Positions 61,173 to 64,000 of a DNA stretch of 64,000 bases are shown in pieces. Position numbers and translations under genes: made by a program. Position 1 is the first letter of the stretch. The number at the start of each line of letters is the position of its first letter. The stretch is taken from the NCBI GenBank assembly GCA_022844225.1, contig JALHMC010000009.1, forward strand, positions 39,359-103,358, given 5' to 3'. Under the pieces are notes generated by a model, which saw only the letters and a program-made list of their open reading frames with translations, had not been told where the DNA came from and made no database searches. The stretch comes from Hyphomicrobiaceae bacterium. GTDB lineage: Bacteria > Pseudomonadota > Alphaproteobacteria > Rhizobiales > Hyphomicrobiaceae.

Positions 61173-62522
61173 ATGAAGACCGACTTCACGCCCGAGGCAT
61201 TGCAGGATCCGCGCACGGCGGAGGCCGAGAGCATCCTAAGGCGCTGCGTTCATTGCGGCCTGTGCACGGCCACCTGCTCGACCTACGTGATGCTCGGCGA
61301 CGAACGCGATAGCCCGCGCGGTCGCATCTACCTCATGAAAGATATGTTCGAGCGCGGCGCGGCGGCGAGCCCTGAGGTCCAGCACCACGTCGACCGGTGC
61401 CTGTCTTGTCTGTCCTGCATGACCACCTGTCCCTCCGGCGTCGACTATATGCACCTAGTCGATCATGCCCGAGCACACATCGAGGAGACGGGCACCAGAA
61501 GCCTGCCCGACCGCGCCGTGCGGTGGCTGTTGTCGCAGCTGATCCCCTATCCCGACCGCTTCCGCCGTGCCGTGGCGCTGGCGCCACTTGGTCGCCCCTT
61601 CAAGCCCCTGTTCGAGCGGCTGGGGCTGCCTCAGGTCGCGGCAATGCTGGATCTCGCGCCGAAAGGTCGCGTCGCGACCCCGCGCTATGCCGGCCCCGGC
61701 ACGGCGACGGCCAGCGACGAGCGTCGCCGGCGGGTTATCATGCTGGCGGGCTGCGCTCAGCAGGTCCTTCGCCCCGACATCAACGATGCGACGATCCGGC
61801 TCCTCGCGCGGCGTGGCGTCGATGTCGAAGTTGTTGCGGGGGCAGGATGCTGCGGCGCCCTCGTGCATCACATGGGCAAGGAGGCAATGGCCGTCGAGCA
61901 GGCCAAGGCCAACGTCGACGCCTGGGTGAAGGCCATGGCCAAAGCCCCCGTCGACGCCATCATCGTCAATGCCTCGGGCTGCGGCACCATGCTCAAGGAT
62001 TATGGGCACCTCCTGAAGCATCACCCCAGCCACGCCCGGCGCGCCGAGGATATCGCCGCCCTCGCCAAGGACGTGACCGAGTTCCTGTCCGACTACGACC
62101 TCGGTGCGCCAAAGCGCTGGTCGAGCCTGCGCGTCGCCTATCACTCGGCCTGCTCCATGCAGCACGGCCAGCGCATTACCGAAGCTCCCAAGGCCCTGCT
62201 TCGCAAGGCAGGTTTCACCGTGCTCGATGTTCCGGAAGGCCACATCTGCTGCGGCTCGGCCGGCGTCTACAATATTCTCCAGCCGAAGCTGGCCGGTGAT
62301 CTTCGCCGCCGCAAGGTCGATAACATCGAGAGCGTGCGCCCGGATATCATCGCAGCGGGCAATCTCGGCTGCATCACCCAGTTGCAACTCGGTACGCCGA
62401 TCCCGATCGTGCACACGATAGAACTCCTGGATTGGGCGTGCGGCGGCCCCGTTCCGCGCGGCCTCGAGCGGTTTCAGGGCGCTGTAACCGACGTTCCGGA
62501 AGCGGTTGCGGCAAGCGCCTAG
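61173..62522 (+). CDS. glcF: Glycolate oxidase iron-sulfur subunit
   Basis: A 449-residue protein with two 4Fe-4S motifs near the N-terminus (CVHCGLCTATC and CLSCLSCMTTC) and two CCG domains (GAGCCGALVHHMG, EGHICCGSAGVYN). It passes electrons from the flavin subunits to the membrane quinone pool. ATG 61173 begins the family N-terminus, 75 bases after glcE. Confidence 0.94.
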   Translation: MKTDFTPEALQDPRTAEAESILRRCVHCGLCTATCSTYVMLGDERDSPRGRIYLMKDMFERGAAASPEVQHHVDRCLSCLSCMTTCPSGVDYMHLVDHARAHIEETGTRSLPDRAVRWLLSQLIPYPDRFRRAVALAPLGRPFKPLFERLGLPQVAAMLDLAPKGRVATPRYAGPGTATASDERRRRVIMLAGCAQQVLRPDINDATIRLLARRGVDVEVVAGAGCCGALVHHMGKEAMAVEQAKANVDAWVKAMAKAPVDAIIVNASGCGTMLKDYGHLLKHHPSHARRAEDIAALAKDVTEFLSDYDLGAPKRWSSLRVAYHSACSMQHGQRITEAPKALLRKAGFTVLDVPEGHICCGSAGVYNILQPKLAGDLRRRKVDNIESVRPDIIAAGNLGCITQLQLGTPIPIVHTIELLDWACGGPVPRGLERFQGAVTDVPEAVAASA

Positions 62523-62690
62523 ATCGGCTCATCACTGCGAGCCCGCTCTGCAACGATTGCTCCCGTTGCGGAGCCGCTCTCACGTGCGCAAGCGTCGACC
62601 ACAAAGCAGCACCCACTTTTCAAATCGCCCAAAATATAAAACAATAATTGAAACTATGATCGAAGGATATATGTTTGGGAAAAGACCATC

Positions 62691-63464
62691 ATGGAAGAAA
62701 CAATCGGTAAAGCCACATTTATTCCAGACGAATCGCACGAGAAGCGCTTCTTTTTCTCCATGTCGGTTGCGTGTGCCGCGATAGCGTTTCTCGGTTTCGC
62801 GCCAACGTACTGGATTCCCTTGCTGACCGGCAAGCTCACCATCCACCCGATCATCCATCTGCACGGCGCGGTTTTCTTCGCATGGTCGCTGTTCCTCGTC
62901 CGGCAGACGTGGCTCGCGACGACCGGCCGCCTCGTCGCTCACCGCCGGAATGGCTTGATCGGTGTCACACTCGCCACTGCAATGACGATCTTCGGCCTGT
63001 TCACCGCAATCAATCGCATGCAATGGGCCGCCGGCCTCGGACACGCCGAAGCTGGCCGCGCTTTCGCCATAGTGCCGGTCTCGACCATCCTCTTCTTTGC
63101 AACGACCTTCGCAGCTGCAGTGGTGCTCGCGCGTCAACGTGAGTGGCACAAGCGACTGATGCTCGTCGCTGCCATCTCGGTTCTCGACGCGCCAATCGCG
63201 CGATGGTTCATCACATTCCTTGCCCCCGCCGGACCTCTGCCGCCGGGGCCCCCGCCCGTCGCGGTAGATCTCGGTCCGTCGCTGGTCGCGTTCCTTCTCA
63301 TGGCCGTCGCGATGCTGTTCGATTGGAGAAGGCTCGGCCGACCGCATACGGCCTATCTCATCGGAGGCGGGGCTTACGTGCTTATCAAGGTCATCCAAGT
63401 CCCGATCAGCACGACTGCGACTTGGCACGCGGTCGCTGCGTGGCTCATGACCTTCGCCGTCTGA
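62691..63464 (+). CDS. Seven-helix membrane protein, unknown function
   Basis: A 257-residue protein with about seven hydrophobic segments (near 22-45, 56-75, 90-110, 125-150, 155-180, 195-215 and 225-245). HPIIHLHGAVFFAWSLF places several His next to helix 2, and EWHKRLM precedes helix 5, a pattern seen in heme- or proton-handling small membrane proteins. ATG 62691 follows an A/T-rich promoter-like stretch. No partner gene is adjacent, and I do not recognise a named family. Confidence 0.65.
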   Translation: MEETIGKATFIPDESHEKRFFFSMSVACAAIAFLGFAPTYWIPLLTGKLTIHPIIHLHGAVFFAWSLFLVRQTWLATTGRLVAHRRNGLIGVTLATAMTIFGLFTAINRMQWAAGLGHAEAGRAFAIVPVSTILFFATTFAAAVVLARQREWHKRLMLVAAISVLDAPIARWFITFLAPAGPLPPGPPPVAVDLGPSLVAFLLMAVAMLFDWRRLGRPHTAYLIGGGAYVLIKVIQVPISTTATWHAVAAWLMTFAV

Positions 63465-63519
63465 CGGCTGATCGAACCTGGACGTGCGCAGCCCCCGCCG
63501 CGCACGCCAACCGTTTCTG

Positions 63520-64000
63520 TCAGCGCCGCGGACACCCCATGGCGTCCGCTAGCCCCGTGAAACTGTCCGTGATCACGTCCCAATCGCGGGTCGCTGCCAC
63601 GTCCTTTGTCTGGCCCGGTCCGTACTCGACGGGCCTCAGCACGAACGCGGTGCGATATCCGACACTCTGCGCCGCAGCCAGGTCGTCGTTGTGCGCGGCG
63701 ACCAGCATCACTTCCTGCGGCTCGAGATTGAGCAGCGCGGCGTTCCGCTGGTAACAATCGGGCAACGGCTTGTAGGCTCGAGCTGTCTCGGCCCCGAGGA
63801 TCACGTCCCACGGCAGAAGGGCACGCTTGGCCATCCGGACGAGAAGTCCTGTGTTGCCGTTCGATAGCGTCCCAATGATGTAGCGCCGCTTCAACCGGAT
63901 CAGGCCTTCCACCGAATCCGGCCACGGGTCCAATCGATGCCAGATGCGATTGAGATGCTCGACCTCGTGCGCCGCGAGCCCCTTCACGCCATGCCGCTCG
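63520..64000 (-). CDS. HAD-superfamily hydrolase, haloacid-dehalogenase-like (cut by window edge)
   Basis: C-terminal part of a HAD protein; its N-terminus with the nucleophile Asp is outside the window. Visible are motif 2 TLSNGN, the catalytic Lys in AYKPLPDCY and motif 4 with VAAHNDDLAAAQSVG, as in type II L-2-haloacid dehalogenases. The frame is open to the right edge, with no start needed inside. It should remove halide from 2-haloacids or act as a related phosphatase; the DDL motif favours the dehalogenase type. Confidence 0.8.
   Translation of the reverse strand, partial: ERHGVKGLAAHEVEHLNRIWHRLDPWPDSVEGLIRLKRRYIIGTLSNGNTGLLVRMAKRALLPWDVILGAETARAYKPLPDCYQRNAALLNLEPQEVMLVAAHNDDLAAAQSVGYRTAFVLRPVEYGPGQTKDVAATRDWDVITDSFTGLADAMGCPRR

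Noticed and set aside
1..64000. rRNA, tRNA, prophage, transposase or integrase genes
   Set aside because: None recognised by eye on either strand; small tRNAs could be missed without a covariance search.

Overview
The window is GC-rich chromosomal DNA with dense, mostly ordinary bacterial genes. Gene content points to an alphaproteobacterium, probably order Hyphomicrobiales (Rhizobiales). The evidence is an EipA/DUF1134 envelope protein, the gene order histone-deacetylase-like / xseB / dxs / tlyA / RNA methyltransferase, a def-fmt pair, glcDEF, several small Hyphomicrobiales-type hypothetical genes and an alphaproteobacterial-looking small RNA. I saw no rRNA or tRNA gene, CRISPR array, phage or insertion sequence. 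This was read by eye; no similarity search was run.

Layout. 1-4814: the start of a SulP-type anion transporter (cut by the left edge), a PfkB/KDG-kinase-like sugar kinase, a nitrilase, a luciferase-like F420/FMN oxidoreductase and a PilZ (c-di-GMP) protein. 4896-13356: a peptide/oligopeptide ABC system on the minus strand (M81/MlrC peptidase, binding protein, two permeases, double ATPase), with an amidase transcribed divergently; together they look like an uptake-and-hydrolysis module for amide or peptide compounds. 13383-20743: an APH-like/P-loop kinase fusion, a 1211-residue exported multi-domain protein with a cysteine-rich tail, a small membrane protein, an SDR and a membrane-anchored DUF2726 protein. 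20793-30241: two solute-uptake loci, namely an exported cyclase-family hydrolase divergent from a complete TRAP transporter (DctP-Q-M), then a complete branched-chain-amino-acid-type ABC transporter (livKHMGF-like).

30402-38160: small hypothetical proteins, an exported lytic-transglycosylase-like protein, EipA, and on the minus strand the most unusual gene of the window. This is a 776-residue fusion of a type-1 periplasmic binding protein to a pentameric ligand-gated ion channel (pLGIC). A ThDP-dependent acetolactate-synthase-like enzyme is transcribed away from it. 38298-43468: a cupin-like protein, an orphan RTX protein, hydroxypyruvate isomerase, and an RhlE-type DEAD-box helicase with a long leader.

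43492-51105: an EEP-fold phosphatase/nuclease, an exported small cupin, the minus-strand set mtnP-def-fmt (methionine salvage and N-formyl-Met handling), an aldo/keto reductase plus Gfo/Idh/MocA pair, and a histone-deacetylase-like amidohydrolase. 51159-57141: xseB, dxs, a probable sRNA of about 100 nt after dxs, a Tat-exported Mn-type superoxide dismutase, tlyA and an Fe-S RNA methyltransferase. 57155-64000: a LysR regulator divergent from glcDEF (glycolate oxidase), a seven-helix membrane protein and a haloacid-dehalogenase-type gene cut by the right edge. Hydroxypyruvate isomerase and glycolate oxidase both serve C2/C3 hydroxy-acid metabolism.
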